A stretch of DNA of 64,000 nucleotides from Comamonadaceae bacterium (GCA_947450675.1 CANFWI010000002.1:1-64000), one strand, 5' to 3'; positions 8,948 through 19,431 are shown, counted from the stretch's first letter. Numbers and translations: made by a program. Notes: generated by a model not told the origin, from the sequence alone.

Positions 8948-9397
8948 TTATCCCGCTTGATAGCGCGTTGAAACTGGGCGATGCGGGCACTCGGTTTTGG
9001 TGCAATTGGCGTAGATGGACAGCGAGTGGTCTGCAATTTTGTAACCCTTGGCCAGCGCCACATCGTTTTGCCGCTTTTCGATCTCAGCGTCGTAAAACTC
9101 TTCCACTTTGCCGCAATCCAGACACACCAAATGGTCGTGGTGCTGGCCTTCATTGAGCTCGTAAACCGCCTTGCCCGACTCAAAGTTGCTGCGATTCAGC
9201 AAGCCGGCTTGTTCAAACTGCGCCAACACCCGGTAAACCGTGGCCAAACCGATGTCGGAACGGTCTTCCAGCAACACCCGAAAGACATCTTCGGCGGTCA
9301 TGTGGCGCTGTTTTCCGGCCTGAAAAATTTCAAGGATTTTCAAGCGTGGCAGCGTTGCCTTGAGGCCTGTGCTTTTCAATTCATCAATGTTGCTCAT
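8948..9397 (-). CDS. fur: ferric uptake regulator Fur
   Basis: Iron-responsive repressor (149 residues). The N-terminal winged helix (LKATLPRLKILEIFQ through GLATVYRVLAQFEQAGL) binds DNA. The C-terminal half carries metal ligands in GQHHDHLVCLDCGKVEEF and a second Cys pair in CTKTECPH. The start at 9397 gives MSNIDELKSTGLKATLPR, typical of Burkholderiales Fur; a start four codons upstream is possible. It is divergent from bamE (103 bases between starts), the standard arrangement in this order. Confidence 0.95.
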   Translation of the reverse strand: MSNIDELKSTGLKATLPRLKILEIFQAGKQRHMTAEDVFRVLLEDRSDIGLATVYRVLAQFEQAGLLNRSNFESGKAVYELNEGQHHDHLVCLDCGKVEEFYDAEIEKRQNDVALAKGYKIADHSLSIYANCTKTECPHRPVSTRYQAG

Positions 9398-9444
9398 GGA
9401 TTTTCTCAAGGATTTTTCAGGCTATGGGCAGGGCATCACGCCCA

Positions 9445-9472
9445 ATGACAAAATGCACCCAGCCGCTACAAT
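9445..9472 (+). promoter_or_regulatory. sigma70-type promoter of bamE
   Basis: ATGACA (9445-9450) and TACAAT (9467-9472) are separated by 16 bases. Transcription would begin near 9479, which excludes the ATG at 9471 as translation start and supports the one at 9501. Confidence 0.55.
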
Positions 9473-9500
9473 GAACCATCATATCGCTACACCTAACGTC

Positions 9501-10082
9501 ATGCCTGTAAACCACCGCTCCCCCTTCTTGGCCGGCCTGATCGTCGCAGCGTGCGCAGTGCTTGCAGCCTGCACCAGCACCGCGCCGGCCTCGACGAGTG
9601 CCAGCGCCCTCAGCCCGACCAGTTGGATCACGCCTTTTCGCGCCGACATCGTTCAAGGCAACTTCATCTCTAGCGAACAGGTTGGCCAATTGCGCGCAGG
9701 CATGAGCCGCAACGACGTGCGCAATTTGCTCGGTACACCGCTGCTGGCCAGCGTCTTCCACGCCGATCGTTGGGACTATGTGTTCACCATGCGTCGCCAA
9801 GGTGTGGCGGCTCAGTCATTCAACTATTCTGTGTTCTTCAAGGCTGACTTGCTAGACACCTTTACGGGTGATGCGATGCCCAGCGAATCCGAGTTCATTG
9901 CCAAAATGGACCAACGCCGCAAACTCGGCAAGGTGCCGCAGCTCGAGGCCACCCCAGCTCAATTGGAAGCCGCTGCAAAAAAAATCTCAGCCCCACTTCC
10001 AGCATCGACAGTGACTCCTGCTGCCAGCACCGCACAGCCAACGGTCGCCAGTTACCCGCCCCTCGAAAGCCCACGCCAGTGA
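9501..10082 (+). CDS. bamE: outer membrane assembly lipoprotein BamE (SmpA/OmlA)
   Basis: Lipoprotein of the BAM complex, which inserts beta-barrel proteins into the outer membrane. It has 193 residues: a hydrophobic signal sequence, then a lipobox VLAAC near residue 19. The BamE core [37 protein letters not shown] follows, with [12 protein letters not shown] after it. The C-terminal 60 residues are low-complexity Ala/Pro/Thr and probably disordered. It is the first gene of a run that continues through dapB; the stop overlaps the dapB start by four bases. Confidence 0.92.
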   Translation: MPVNHRSPFLAGLIVAACAVLAACTSTAPASTSASALSPTSWITPFRADIVQGNFISSEQVGQLRAGMSRNDVRNLLGTPLLASVFHADRWDYVFTMRRQGVAAQSFNYSVFFKADLLDTFTGDAMPSESEFIAKMDQRRKLGKVPQLEATPAQLEAAAKKISAPLPASTVTPAASTAQPTVASYPPLESPRQ

Positions 10083-10912
10083 GCGCGCCATTGACAAACG
10101 CAGCGCCACAGCCGCTGCACATCGCCATTGCGGGCGCGACCGGTCGCATGGGCCAGATGCTGGTCGAGGCCGTCAGCGCAGCTGACGACCTCCAACTCTC
10201 TGGCGCGCTAGACCGCGCTGACAGCCCGGCCATCGGCCTCGATGCCGCCGCTTTCGCCGGACAACACACCGGCATCCGCATCTCCGCAGACCTGCGCTTG
10301 GGACTGACCGGCGCCAACGTGCTGATCGACTTCACCCGCCCTGAAGGAACGCTGGCGCATCTGCAGATCTGCCGCCAACTCGGCGTCAATGCAGTCATTG
10401 GCACCACCGGTTTCAACGAAGCCGAAAAAGCCGAGATCGCGGAGATCGCCAAAGACATCGCGATCGTCATGGCGCCCAACATGAGCGTCGGCGTGAACGT
10501 CACCCTCAAGTTGCTGGAGATGGCCGCCAAAGCGCTGTCCACCGGTTACGACATCGAGATCATCGAAGCCCATCACCGCCACAAAGTCGATGCGCCTTCG
10601 GGCACCGCCTTGAAAATGGGCGAGGTCATTGCCGACGCGCTGGGGCGCGACCTGAAAGACTGCGCCGTCTACGCTCGCGAAGGCGTCACCGGTGAACGTG
10701 ACCCGTCGAGCATCGGCTTCGCCACCATTCGCGGCGGCGACATCGTCGGCGACCACACGGTGCTGTTTGCCGGCACCGGCGAGCGCATCGAGATCACCCA
10801 CAAGTCTTCGAGCCGGGCCACTTACGCGCAAGGCAGCTTACGTGCCGCCCGCTTTTTGGCGGGCCAGCGGCAAGGCCTGTTCGACATGTTTGATGTGTTG
10901 AATTTGAAATGA
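10079..10912 (+). CDS. dapB: 4-hydroxy-tetrahydrodipicolinate reductase
   Basis: Reduces 4-hydroxy-tetrahydrodipicolinate with NAD(P)H in the lysine and meso-diaminopimelate pathway. It has 277 residues, with the nucleotide loop IAGATGRMG near residue 17, [10 protein letters not shown], and the active-site signature [20 protein letters not shown]. It starts with GTG inside the bamE stop codon (GTGA overlap), so translation is coupled. The next gene overlaps its stop by four bases. Confidence 0.95.
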   Translation: MSAPLTNAAPQPLHIAIAGATGRMGQMLVEAVSAADDLQLSGALDRADSPAIGLDAAAFAGQHTGIRISADLRLGLTGANVLIDFTRPEGTLAHLQICRQLGVNAVIGTTGFNEAEKAEIAEIAKDIAIVMAPNMSVGVNVTLKLLEMAAKALSTGYDIEIIEAHHRHKVDAPSGTALKMGEVIADALGRDLKDCAVYAREGVTGERDPSSIGFATIRGGDIVGDHTVLFAGTGERIEITHKSSSRATYAQGSLRAARFLAGQRQGLFDMFDVLNLK

Positions 10913-11577
10913 CAGCGCTGGACACGGTGTTGCAGGGCGATGCCGTCAGCCGGCTGGTGGCCGCGCTGCTGCTCTTGATGTCGGTCAGCAGCTGGGTCGT
11001 GATTCTCTTGAAAAGCTGGCTGCTGCAACGTGCAGCCCGCGACGTCAAGCGCAGCACCGCGGCCTTCTGGCAGTCCGCCTCATTGGCAGACGCCGATCAA
11101 CAGGTTCAGGCGTTTGACCGTGACGCTTTGGTCTGGCCCTTGATAGCCGCCACCCGCGCAGACGGTGCCGGCACGCTGGCCTCGACCGGCGAGCGCCGTC
11201 AGCAGCTCACACGCCTGTTGCGTGACGCTTTGCACGGCGTGCTGGACAAACTCCAATTCGGCCAAGTCCTGCTGGCGACTGTCGGTGCCACCGCGCCATT
11301 TGTCGGCTTGCTCGGCACGGTCTGGGGCATTTACCACGCATTGGTCGGCATGAGCGCTGCTGGACAAATCACCATCGACCGAATTTCCGGCCCGGTCGGC
11401 GAAGCACTGATCATGACCGCCGCTGGATTGGCTGTCGCCATTCCCGCCGTGCTGGCTTATAACGTCCTTGGTCGCTACATCAACCGCATCGAAGCCGATC
11501 TCGAAGGCTTTGTCCGCGACCTGCGCGAACTGCTGCTGACAGCGCCCAAGCCTCTCGCCAGCAGCGGAACCGCCTGA
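10909..11577 (+). CDS. exbB: MotA/TolQ/ExbB proton channel family protein (ExbB-like)
   Basis: Inner-membrane proton channel subunit that energises TonB-type or Tol-type systems. It has 222 residues with three hydrophobic segments: near the N-terminus ([18 protein letters not shown]) and two in the conserved core ([28 protein letters not shown] and [21 protein letters not shown]). It overlaps dapB (ATGA) and exbD (one base, TGATG). No tonB or tolA is present, so whether it serves TonB or Tol is not settled. Its place between dapB and leuS is, to my knowledge, common in Burkholderiales. Confidence 0.88.
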   Translation: MTALDTVLQGDAVSRLVAALLLLMSVSSWVVILLKSWLLQRAARDVKRSTAAFWQSASLADADQQVQAFDRDALVWPLIAATRADGAGTLASTGERRQQLTRLLRDALHGVLDKLQFGQVLLATVGATAPFVGLLGTVWGIYHALVGMSAAGQITIDRISGPVGEALIMTAAGLAVAIPAVLAYNVLGRYINRIEADLEGFVRDLRELLLTAPKPLASSGTA

Positions 11578-12020
11578 TGTTTGGCCGACTCGAGCGCAGC
11601 CAAGGCTCCGAGCCCATGAGCGCCATCAACGTCACGCCGCTGGTCGATGTGATGCTGGTGCTGGTGGTCATCTTCATTCTCACCGCGCCCCTGCTGGCCT
11701 CGTCGGTCAAGCTGGAACTGCCAAAGTCCGATGCGGCGTCCACGACAGACGCAATGCCCAGCGTCTCGCTGGTGGTCGACCGCGCCGGCCAAGCGTACCT
11801 GGACAACCGGCCTGTGCCACTCACTGAACTGAGTCAAAGCCTGACACGCACCGCCGCCCTGCAACCCGACACCGAAGTGCAGCTGCGCGCCGACGAGAAC
11901 GCGCCTTACGGCAAGGTCATCGAGGTACTCGGCGTAGCGCAAAAAGCCGGACTGACACGCATCGGCTTTGTCACCGACGCCCCCGCCGTCCTAGCAGCAG
12001 CCAAAGCAGCCAGCCCCTGA
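11577..12020 (+). CDS. exbD: biopolymer transport protein ExbD/TolR family
   Basis: Partner of the preceding ExbB in the proton channel (147 residues). The N-terminus SQGSEPMSAINVTPLVDVMLVLVVIFILTAP (shown here in two parts of the family pattern, INVTPLVDVMLVLVVIF) contains the single transmembrane helix with its conserved proton-carrying Asp. The rest is a periplasmic domain. It starts one base inside the exbB stop. A 112-base gap separates it from leuS. Confidence 0.88.
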   Translation: MFGRLERSQGSEPMSAINVTPLVDVMLVLVVIFILTAPLLASSVKLELPKSDAASTTDAMPSVSLVVDRAGQAYLDNRPVPLTELSQSLTRTAALQPDTEVQLRADENAPYGKVIEVLGVAQKAGLTRIGFVTDAPAVLAAAKAASP

Positions 12021-12036
12021 GCGGCACTGACCGCCG

Positions 12037-12066
12037 CTGACCGCTCACCAGCGCAAGACCTAAAAT
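12037..12066 (+). promoter_or_regulatory. weak candidate promoter for leuS
   Basis: CTGACC (12037-12042) and TAAAAT (12061-12066) with an 18-base spacer could drive leuS independently of the upstream genes. The match is modest. Confidence 0.25.
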
Positions 12067-12069
12067 CAG

Positions 12070-12123
12070 CGCTTCACCCGCCTTATTCGCTTCACCGGCC
12101 TCATCCGCCTCCTCTGATTTACC
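12070..12123 (+). repeat. 18-bp degenerate tandem repeat in the leuS leader
   Basis: Three successive 18-base units begin with CGCTTCACC or CGCCTCCTC (12070-12087, 12088-12105, 12106-12123), and a partial fourth runs up to the leuS ATG. Units 1 and 2 agree closely; unit 3 is degraded. The block is pyrimidine-rich and replaces any normal ribosome binding site before leuS. Confidence 0.6.
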
Positions 12124-12132
12124 CGGCTTCTC

Positions 12133-14940
12133 ATGCAAGACAAATACCAGCACCTCGACGTCGAGCGCAACGCTCAAGCCCAATGGACGGCCGTCGATGC
12201 CTACCGCGTCACCGAAGACACTTCCGGCAAAAAGCCCAAGGGCAAGTACTACGCCTGCTCCATGCTGCCCTACCCCAGCGGCAAACTGCACATGGGCCAC
12301 GTGCGCAACTACACCATCAACGACATGCTCACGCGCTACCTGCGCATGAAGGGTTACAACGTCTTGATGCCGATGGGCTGGGACGCCTTCGGTCTGCCGG
12401 CTGAAAACGCTGCGCTGAAAAACAATGTGCCGCCGGCGCAATGGACCTACGACAACATCGCTTACATGAAGAAGCAGATGCAGGCGATGGGCTTGGCGGT
12501 TGACTGGAGCCGCGAAATCGCCACCTGCGATCCGACCTATTACAAGTGGAACCAGTGGCTGTTTTTGAAGATGCTCGACAAAGGCATCGCCTACCGCAAG
12601 ACGCAAGTCGTCAACTGGGACCCGGTCGACATGACTGTGCTGGCCAATGAACAAGTGATCGACGGCAAGGGCTGGCGCACCGGCGCAGTGGTTGAAAAAC
12701 GTGAGATTCCTGGCTATTACCTGAAGATCACCAACTACGCACAAGAACTGCTGGACCACGTGCAGGTCGGCAACGACAAGGCCACGCTGTCGGGCTGGCC
12801 GGAGCGCGTGCGCTTGATGCAAGAGAACTGGATCGGCAAGAGCGAAGGCGTGCGTTTTGCGTTCACGCACGACATTCGTGATGCGGCTGGCGCGTTGCTC
12901 ACCAACGGCAAGATGTATGTCTTCACGACGCGCCCGGACACCATCATGGGCGTGACGTTTTGCGCCGTGGCACCGGAGCATCCACTGGCCTTGCATGCGG
13001 CGGCGACACAGCCGAAGCTCGCGGCATTTTTGGAGGAGTGCAAGTCGGGTGGCACGACAGAAGCCGAGCTCGCCACGCAAGAAAAAAAGGGCATGCCGAC
13101 GGGGCTTTTTGTGGCGCATCCATTGACGGGTGAGCAGGTCGAGGTGTGGGTTGGCAACTATGTGCTGATGTCGTATGGCGATGGCGCGGTGATGGGTGTG
13201 CCGGCGCATGATGAGCGCGACTTTGCGTTTGCCTTGAAGTATTCGCTGGTGATCAAGCCTGTGGTGTCGGTGCAGGCTCCTTCGCTTGCTTCGGTGAAAA
13301 CGGACGGGGCACCGGCCACGCCGGGTTCCTCATACGCAGGCTCAAAATCGTCACCCGGCGTGGCCGATGCCCCGTCCTTGCGTGTGTTTGATGACTCGCG
13401 CTGGCAGGATTGGTACGCTGAGAAGGGGGCTGGTATGGCAGTCAATTCTGGCCCGTTTGATGGTTTGGCTTTCAAGCCTTGTGTTGATGCTGTGGCTGCT
13501 GCGTTAGTGGCCAAAGGCCTGGGCGAGAAAAAGACCACCTGGCGGTTGCGTGACTGGGGCGTGAGCCGCCAGCGTTATTGGGGCACGCCGATTCCAATCA
13601 TTCATTGCGCTGAACATGGCGCGGTGCCGGTGCCTGAAAAAGACCTGCCGGTGATCTTGCCGCAGGACTGTGTGCCGGATGGTTCTGGCAATCCGCTGGT
13701 CAAGCACGTGGGTTTTCATGCGGGTGTGGTGTGCCCTGTGTGCGGTCAGCCGGCGCGGCGTGAGACGGACACGATGGACACGTTTGTCGATTCATCGTGG
13801 TATTTCATGCGCTATTGCGATCCGAAAAACGATCAACAAATGGTCGGTGCCGGCACCGACTACTGGATGCGCGACCAGACGCTGGCCACCGGTGGCAGCG
13901 GTATGGACCAATACATCGGCGGCATTGAGCACGCCATTCTTCACCTGCTGTATGCGCGCTTTTGGACCAAGGTCATGCGCGATCTGGGCTTGGTCAAGAT
14001 TGACGAGCCTTTCACCAAGCTGCTGACGCAGGGCATGGTGTTGAACCACATTTACTCGCGCAAATCAGACAAAGGCGGCATCGAATACTTCTGGCCGCAA
14101 GAGGTCGAAGACCTGCATGACGCCAGTGGCAAAGTCATAGGCGCCAAGCTCAAGGAAGCCAAGGGCGCACTGCCCGCCGGCACGCTCATCACCTACGAAG
14201 GCGTGGGTACCATGAGCAAGAGCAAGAACAATGGCGTCGATCCGCAAGATTTGATCGGCAAGTACGGCGCTGACACTGCGCGCCTGTACACCATGTTCAC
14301 CGCGCCGCCTGAAGCCACGCTGGAGTGGAATGACGCTGGCGTTGAAGGCTCTTACCGCTTCTTGCGGCGTGTCTGGAATTTCGGCGTCAAACTCTCCGCC
14401 ATGACCGCGGATGAAGCCTCCTCTGTCGTGCAGGACAAAGACACCAAGACGCTGCGACGCGAAGTTTTCACCGTGCTCAAGCAAGTCGACTACGACTACC
14501 AGCGCATGCAATACAACACCGTGGTCTCGGGCGGCATGAAGATGCTGAACGCGCTGGAAGACTTCAAGGCTGAGGTCAACACGGCATCGCTGGCGGCGCT
14601 GCGCGAAGGCTTCGGTATTTTGCTGCGCTGCCTGTACCCCGCCACGCCGCACATCGCGCACGGTTTGTGGGCCGACCTCGGCTACGCTGAACAACACGGT
14701 GACTTGCTCGACGCCGCTTGGCCCGAGGTCGACGACAGCGCGCTACAGCAAGACGAAATCGAGCTCATGCTGCAAGTCAATGGCAAGCTGCGTGGCTCGG
14801 TCACCGTGCCAGCCGGCGCCGACAAAGTCGCGATTGAAGCCGCCGCGCTGGCCTCGGAGGCCTTCCTGCGCGCTGCCAATGGCGCGGCAGCCAAAAAAGT
14901 CATCGTGGTGCCAGGCCGGCTCGTCAACATCGTTATCTGA
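12133..14940 (+). CDS. leuS: leucyl-tRNA synthetase
   Basis: Charges tRNA-Leu. The 935 residues include the class I signatures HMGH (residues 53-56) and TMSKSKNNG (near 693), the editing domain insert, and the beta-type motif [20 protein letters not shown]. It is longer than typical bacterial LeuRS (about 860-880). Part of the excess is an in-frame stretch around residues 380-420, rich in Ser, Ala, Pro and Gly, encoded by a DNA palindrome (13302-13377). No good ribosome binding site precedes the ATG. lptE follows after 14 bases. Confidence 0.95.
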   Translation: MQDKYQHLDVERNAQAQWTAVDAYRVTEDTSGKKPKGKYYACSMLPYPSGKLHMGHVRNYTINDMLTRYLRMKGYNVLMPMGWDAFGLPAENAALKNNVPPAQWTYDNIAYMKKQMQAMGLAVDWSREIATCDPTYYKWNQWLFLKMLDKGIAYRKTQVVNWDPVDMTVLANEQVIDGKGWRTGAVVEKREIPGYYLKITNYAQELLDHVQVGNDKATLSGWPERVRLMQENWIGKSEGVRFAFTHDIRDAAGALLTNGKMYVFTTRPDTIMGVTFCAVAPEHPLALHAAATQPKLAAFLEECKSGGTTEAELATQEKKGMPTGLFVAHPLTGEQVEVWVGNYVLMSYGDGAVMGVPAHDERDFAFALKYSLVIKPVVSVQAPSLASVKTDGAPATPGSSYAGSKSSPGVADAPSLRVFDDSRWQDWYAEKGAGMAVNSGPFDGLAFKPCVDAVAAALVAKGLGEKKTTWRLRDWGVSRQRYWGTPIPIIHCAEHGAVPVPEKDLPVILPQDCVPDGSGNPLVKHVGFHAGVVCPVCGQPARRETDTMDTFVDSSWYFMRYCDPKNDQQMVGAGTDYWMRDQTLATGGSGMDQYIGGIEHAILHLLYARFWTKVMRDLGLVKIDEPFTKLLTQGMVLNHIYSRKSDKGGIEYFWPQEVEDLHDASGKVIGAKLKEAKGALPAGTLITYEGVGTMSKSKNNGVDPQDLIGKYGADTARLYTMFTAPPEATLEWNDAGVEGSYRFLRRVWNFGVKLSAMTADEASSVVQDKDTKTLRREVFTVLKQVDYDYQRMQYNTVVSGGMKMLNALEDFKAEVNTASLAALREGFGILLRCLYPATPHIAHGLWADLGYAEQHGDLLDAAWPEVDDSALQQDEIELMLQVNGKLRGSVTVPAGADKVAIEAAALASEAFLRAANGAAAKKVIVVPGRLVNIVI
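13302..13377 (+). repeat. long palindrome inserted in frame within leuS
   Basis: Two 25-base arms (13302-13326 starting GGACGGGGCACC, and 13353-13377 ending ATGCCCCGTCC) are complementary at 24 of 25 positions around a 26-base loop. The encoded residues (TDGAPATPG...SPGVADAPS) fall in a segment absent from typical LeuRS, between KPVVSVQ and the conserved WYAEKG...VNSG region. The reading frame is kept. It looks like a mobile palindromic repeat that inserted in a coding region and was tolerated. Confidence 0.75.
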
Positions 14941-14954
14941 AGAACGGGAACATC

Positions 14955-15470
14955 ATGCAACGTCGTTTTTTATTGCTGTCAGCCTCTGCACTCGGTGCCA
15001 GCGCCTTGCTGGCCACGGCAGGCTGCGGCTTTAAGCTGCGCGCCGCACCCAACTTCGCCTTCACATCTATCTATATCAACATGGCCGAAGGCTCTGCCTT
15101 GGGCAACCAACTCAAACGCACCCTAGCGTCCAATCAAAACCTGCGCGTTGTCACAGACCCCCAACAGATGATGACGTCCGACGTGATTTTGGACCCCTTG
15201 TTTGACCAGCGCCAAAAGGTCGTGACGGCGGTCAACGCGGCTGGTTTGGTGCGTGAATTCAAGTTGCGCCTGCTTTTTTCATTCAAATTGCGCACGCCGC
15301 AAGGCAAGGAACTCATTCCGCAGGCCGATTTGGAACAGCAGCGCGACATCAGTTTCAACGAATCTGCCGTGTTGGCCAAGGAGGCTGAAGAAGGCCTGCT
15401 CTACCGCGACATGCAAAGCGACATCGTCCAGCAAATCATGCGGCGTCTGGCCGCGGTGCAAGCGCTGTAA
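14955..15470 (+). CDS. lptE: LPS-assembly lipoprotein LptE
   Basis: Outer-membrane lipoprotein that plugs and assists the LptD barrel in placing lipopolysaccharide on the cell surface. It has 171 residues: an N-terminal basic region and hydrophobic stretch, lipobox LATAGC with Cys near residue 24, and the family start CGFKLRAAPNFAF. It lies between leuS and holA as in many proteobacteria. lptA and lptB are in the same window (46.5-48 kb). Confidence 0.9.
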   Translation: MQRRFLLLSASALGASALLATAGCGFKLRAAPNFAFTSIYINMAEGSALGNQLKRTLASNQNLRVVTDPQQMMTSDVILDPLFDQRQKVVTAVNAAGLVREFKLRLLFSFKLRTPQGKELIPQADLEQQRDISFNESAVLAKEAEEGLLYRDMQSDIVQQIMRRLAAVQAL

Positions 15471-15478
15471 AAACAACC

Positions 15479-16555
15479 ATGCAACTGGCCAGCGCGCAAC
15501 TCTCCGACCACCTTCAGCGCGGGCTGAAAAGCCTGTACGTCCTGCACGGCGATGAGCCTTTGCTGGTGCAAGAATGCGCCGATGCGCTGCGCGCTTTTGC
15601 ACGCGCGCAGGGCTACACCGAACGCACGGTGCACACCGCGTCTGGCGCGCATTTTGACTGGAGCGAAGTGCTCGCCAGCGGTGGCTCGCTGAGCTTGTTT
15701 GCGGACAAGCAGATCGTTGAAATCCGCATCCCCAGCGGCAAGCCCGGCAAAGAGGGCTCGGTCGCGCTGCAGCACATAGCCGAGCGTGCACAAGGCGACG
15801 ACAGCACCTTGACGCTGGTGCTGCTGCCCAAGCTCGACAGTGCGACCGCCAAAGGCGCTTGGTTTGGCGCGCTGGAGAGTTACGGCGTCAGCATCAAGTT
15901 TGACCCGATTGACCGCCGCAACCTGCCGACCTGGATCGCTCAGCGGATGCAACAGCAAGGCCTGCAAGTCGCCCCCGGCGAAGAAGGCCAGCGCACGCTG
16001 CAGTTTTTTGCCGACCGGGTCGAAGGCAACCTGTTGGCGGCCCATCAAGAAATTCAAAAACTCGCCTTGCTCTACCCGGCACTGAATCCGCGCCAACCAT
16101 CCGTACTGAGTTTTGACCAAGTCGAAAACGCCGTGCTGAATGTCGCCCGTTACGATGTCTTCAAACTCTCTGAAGCCGTGCTCGCAGGTCAAGGCGTGCG
16201 CGTGGCGCGCATGCTCGACGGCCTGCAGTCCGAAGGTGAAGCCGAGGTGCTGGTGCACTGGACGCTGGCCGAAGACATTCGCAGCCTGAAGCGTGTCAAA
16301 GACGCGATGGCCGCTGGCCGGCCGATGCCGATGGCGCTGCGAGAAAACCGCGTCTGGGGCGCCAAAGAAAAACTCTTTGAACGGGTGCTGCCGCAAATCG
16401 ACGACGCCGCACTGGCCAATCTGCTGCAAGCCGCCCACAAGGTCGACGGCATTGTCAAAGGTCTGAAGCAACCCGACTGGCCAGCCGATGGCTGGCAAGC
16501 ATTGCATCGTCTGGCCAGTTTGCTGTGTGCGCAGTGCGGCAAAATACGCCCATGA
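15479..16555 (+). CDS. holA: DNA polymerase III delta subunit
   Basis: Clamp-loader subunit that opens the beta sliding clamp (358 residues). The N-terminal AAA-like part starts [29 protein letters not shown], as in other HolA proteins, and the rest is helical. The C-terminal collar domain includes [16 protein letters not shown]. It follows lptE by eight bases; its stop overlaps the proA start (ATGA). Confidence 0.92.
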   Translation: MQLASAQLSDHLQRGLKSLYVLHGDEPLLVQECADALRAFARAQGYTERTVHTASGAHFDWSEVLASGGSLSLFADKQIVEIRIPSGKPGKEGSVALQHIAERAQGDDSTLTLVLLPKLDSATAKGAWFGALESYGVSIKFDPIDRRNLPTWIAQRMQQQGLQVAPGEEGQRTLQFFADRVEGNLLAAHQEIQKLALLYPALNPRQPSVLSFDQVENAVLNVARYDVFKLSEAVLAGQGVRVARMLDGLQSEGEAEVLVHWTLAEDIRSLKRVKDAMAAGRPMPMALRENRVWGAKEKLFERVLPQIDDAALANLLQAAHKVDGIVKGLKQPDWPADGWQALHRLASLLCAQCGKIRP

Positions 16556-17865
16556 ACTCGACTGCCCATCCTGAAGAACTGTCCCATGACGGCGACGTCG
16601 CCCGCCTGATGGACGCCCTCGGCGCCAAAGCCAAAGCCGCCTCGGCCTTGATGGCCAAAGCGCCCACGGCCCTGAAGAATCAGGCTTTGCTGACGTTGGC
16701 CGGGCTGTTGCGGGAGCAATTTGCAGCGCTCAAAACAGCCAACCAGCGCGACCTTGACCACGCGGCCGCCGCCGGCTTGGATGGCCCGATGCTGGATCGC
16801 CTCAAACTCAGCGCCGACGCTTTGGAAACCGTGGCGGTCGGCTGCGAACAACTCGCCGTCATGCCCGATGTGATCGGCGAGATCATCGGCATGAAGCAGC
16901 AGCCCAGCGGCATACGCGTCGGCCAGATGCGCGTGCCGATCGGCGTTTTCGGCATGATTTACGAAAGCCGCCCGAACGTGACGATTGAAGCCGCGTCACT
17001 GGCCATCAAGAGCGGCAACGCCTGCATTTTGCGCGGCGGCTCTGAGGCGATTGAATCGAACAAAGCGCTGGCCGCACTGGTGCGACAAGCGCTGGTCCAA
17101 GCCGGCTTGCCAGCCGAAGCCGTGCAGCTCGTGCCGACCATCGACCGCGAAGCCGTCGGCCACCTGATCACCATGCCGCAGTATGTCGACGTCATCATTC
17201 CGCGCGGCGGCAAAGGCTTGATCGAGCGCATCAGCCGCGACGCCAAAGTGCCGGTCATCAAGCACTTGGACGGCAACTGCCATGTGTATGTCGACGACTT
17301 TTGCGATATCGCCATGGCCGTCAAAATTGCCGACAACGCCAAAACGCAAAAATACAGCCCGTGCAATGCCACCGAAGGCTTGCTGGTGGCACGCGCCGTG
17401 GCGGCTGATTTTCTGCCGAAGATCGGCGCTGTCTACGCGGCCAAAGCGGTCGAGATGCGCTGCGATGCCGAAGCCCTCAGCCTGCTGAGCGCCGCCTTGC
17501 CGACGGCCAATTTAAAGCCCGCCACCGAACAAGATTGGTACGAGGAATACTTAGCGCCGGTCATCAGCATCAAGGTGGTGGCGGATGTCGACGAAGCGAT
17601 TGCGCACATCAACCGCTACTCGAGCCACCACACAGACGCCATCATCACGCGGGACCACGGCCACGCCCAACGGTTCTTACGTGAAGTTGATTCGGCCAGT
17701 GTCATGGTCAATGCGAGCACTCGCTTCGCTGATGGCTTTGAGTTTGGACTGGGCGCTGAAATTGGCATCAGCACAGATAAATTCCATGCCCGTGGGCCAG
17801 TCGGCATTGAAGGCCTGACCTCACTGAAATACGTCGTTCTGGGTGAGGGCGAAGTGCGCGGCTGA
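16552..17865 (+). CDS. proA: gamma-glutamyl phosphate reductase
   Basis: Second step of proline synthesis: NADPH reduction of gamma-glutamyl phosphate to the semialdehyde. It has 437 residues of the aldehyde dehydrogenase superfamily. Visible motifs are [35 protein letters not shown], and the catalytic Cys in [13 protein letters not shown]. The ATG at 16552 overlaps the holA stop and gives a short N-terminal extension before the conserved [12 protein letters not shown], which is itself a possible later start (16609). It is the last gene of the co-directional run from bamE. Confidence 0.93.
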   Translation: MNSTAHPEELSHDGDVARLMDALGAKAKAASALMAKAPTALKNQALLTLAGLLREQFAALKTANQRDLDHAAAAGLDGPMLDRLKLSADALETVAVGCEQLAVMPDVIGEIIGMKQQPSGIRVGQMRVPIGVFGMIYESRPNVTIEAASLAIKSGNACILRGGSEAIESNKALAALVRQALVQAGLPAEAVQLVPTIDREAVGHLITMPQYVDVIIPRGGKGLIERISRDAKVPVIKHLDGNCHVYVDDFCDIAMAVKIADNAKTQKYSPCNATEGLLVARAVAADFLPKIGAVYAAKAVEMRCDAEALSLLSAALPTANLKPATEQDWYEEYLAPVISIKVVADVDEAIAHINRYSSHHTDAIITRDHGHAQRFLREVDSASVMVNASTRFADGFEFGLGAEIGISTDKFHARGPVGIEGLTSLKYVVLGEGEVRG

Positions 17866-17996
17866 ATCTCTGGGGCTGTTGCTGTCACTTGCAAGCAGGC
17901 CAGATGCCCCCATGTGAGTTGGGGTCTTGCACCGCCATAATGCATGAAGCCTAGCCGCTTTGCACTGATAACAACAACTCATCTGAAAGTGACCGC

Positions 17997-19292
17997 ATGG
18001 TCCCCCACCTCATCACCGCCTTGAACGGCCCCATCAACGAGTTGGAACAGCGCATCCTCGACTCCACGCCGGCGATTGAACGCTGGTTTCGCTTGGAATG
18101 GATGGAGCACACGCCGCCGCTTTACTCGTCTGTGGACATCCGCAATGCCGGCTTCAAGCTGGCACCGGTGGACACCAACCTGTTCCCGGGCGGCTGGAAC
18201 AACCTGACCCCCGAAATGCTGCCGCTGGCCGTGCAAGCGGCGATGGCGGCGATTGAAAAGATCTGCCCAGAAGCGAAAAACCTGCTGGTCGTCCCCGAGA
18301 ACCACGCGCAGAACAGCTTTTACCTGTCCAACGTGCTGCAACTCAAGCGCATCTTCCATCACGCCGGTCTGAACGTTCGCTTTGGCTCGCTCGACCCAGA
18401 CCTCAAAGAGCCGACCACCCAAGAGTTGCCGACCGGCGAGACCATCACCATCGAGCCGCTGATCCGCACCGACCGGCGCCTTGGGCTGAAGGACTTTGAC
18501 CCCTGCACCATCTTGCTGAACAACGACTTGTCGACGGGCATTCCGGGCATGCTGGAAGACCTGCATGAGCAGTACCTGCTGCCGCCGCTGCACGCCGGCT
18601 GGTCGGTGCGCCGCAAGTCGCGCCACTTCCAGGCCTACGAAGAAGTCGCCAAACGCTTTGGCAAATTGCTCGGCATGGACTCGTGGCTGATCAACCCGAT
18701 GTACGCGAAGTGCGGCGAAGTCAATTTCGCCGAAGAACTGGGGATGGACTGCCTGCGCACCAACGTCGACGCTTTGCTGACCAAGATCCGGCGCAAGTAC
18801 AAGGAATACGGCATCAACGAAAAGCCGTTCGTCGTGGTCAAGGCCGACAACGGCACCCACGGCATGGGCATCATGACGGTGCGCGATGTCAAAGACCTTG
18901 ACGCCCTGAACGCCAAGAGCAAAACCAAGATGAGCCTGACCAAAGACGGCCAAGCGCTGACGGAGGTCATCATCCAAGAAGGCGTGCTGACCAACGAGCG
19001 CGTCAATGACGCCGTGGCCGAGCCCGTGGTTTACATGATGGACCGCTATGTGGTTGGCGGTTTTTACCGCGTCCACGCCGAGCGCGGCGTCGACGAAAAC
19101 CTGAATGCCCCGGGTGCCAGCTTTGTACCACTGGCCTTTGCCGACAGCGGCCGTTTACCGCAGCCGGGTCAAAAGCCCGGCTCCAGCAGCCCAAACCGCT
19201 TTTACATGTACGGCGTCATCGGCCGCTTGGCCATGCTGGCCGCCAGCTACGAGCTGGAAGCCACCGACCCTGACGCGGAGGTCTACGACTGA
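17997..19292 (+). CDS. gshA: glutamate-cysteine ligase (betaproteobacterial type)
   Basis: First enzyme of glutathione synthesis, joining Glu and Cys with ATP. The 431 residues belong to the family found in betaproteobacteria and acidithiobacilli (TIGR02049-like), unrelated in length to E. coli GshA. Recognisable stretches are YSSVDIRNAGFKLAPVDTNLFPGGWNN, VVKADNGTHGMGIMTV and GGFYRVHAERGVDENLNAPG. gshB lies 4.3 kb downstream after two kup genes. A perfect inverted repeat follows the stop. Confidence 0.9.
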   Translation: MVPHLITALNGPINELEQRILDSTPAIERWFRLEWMEHTPPLYSSVDIRNAGFKLAPVDTNLFPGGWNNLTPEMLPLAVQAAMAAIEKICPEAKNLLVVPENHAQNSFYLSNVLQLKRIFHHAGLNVRFGSLDPDLKEPTTQELPTGETITIEPLIRTDRRLGLKDFDPCTILLNNDLSTGIPGMLEDLHEQYLLPPLHAGWSVRRKSRHFQAYEEVAKRFGKLLGMDSWLINPMYAKCGEVNFAEELGMDCLRTNVDALLTKIRRKYKEYGINEKPFVVVKADNGTHGMGIMTVRDVKDLDALNAKSKTKMSLTKDGQALTEVIIQEGVLTNERVNDAVAEPVVYMMDRYVVGGFYRVHAERGVDENLNAPGASFVPLAFADSGRLPQPGQKPGSSSPNRFYMYGVIGRLAMLAASYELEATDPDAEVYD

Positions 19293-19311
19293 TCCTTAGG
19301 TAACGCCACGC

Positions 19312-19336
19312 AAGGCCATGACCCGCTCATGGCCTT
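19312..19336 (+). terminator. terminator-like hairpin after gshA
   Basis: AAGGCCATGA (19312-19321) and TCATGGCCTT (19327-19336) form a perfect ten-base-pair stem with a five-base loop, 20 bases after the gshA stop. There is no T tract, so it may be a processing or stability hairpin rather than a full intrinsic terminator. Confidence 0.45.
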
Positions 19337-19431
19337 CCTCAGCTATTCCGCAATTCTCAGTTGCTGCAGCGCAACAAAATCCGAAAATTTAAGCCTGCTG
19401 CGGTTTCCCCTCACTGACGTCCACCTGGCTT

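Noticed and set aside
9398-9500. A Fur-box-like operator between fur and bamE
   Set aside because: No stretch matches the 19-base GATAATGATAATCATTATC pattern well enough.
12064-12117. A Leu-rich short frame (codons for R-L-I-R-F-T-G-L-I-R-L-L, then stop) just before leuS, suggesting a leucine leader peptide
   Set aside because: It has no ATG, GTG or TTG after the preceding stop codon and no ribosome binding site, and it is a by-product of the 18-bp repeat.
11971-13209. 412-codon open frame on the minus strand across exbD and leuS
   Set aside because: A shadow of high-GC coding sequence; it crosses two well-supported genes and its product matches nothing I recognise.
16189-16851. Minus-strand frame across the holA/proA junction
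   Set aside because: No start signals and no family resemblance; both plus-strand genes are certain.
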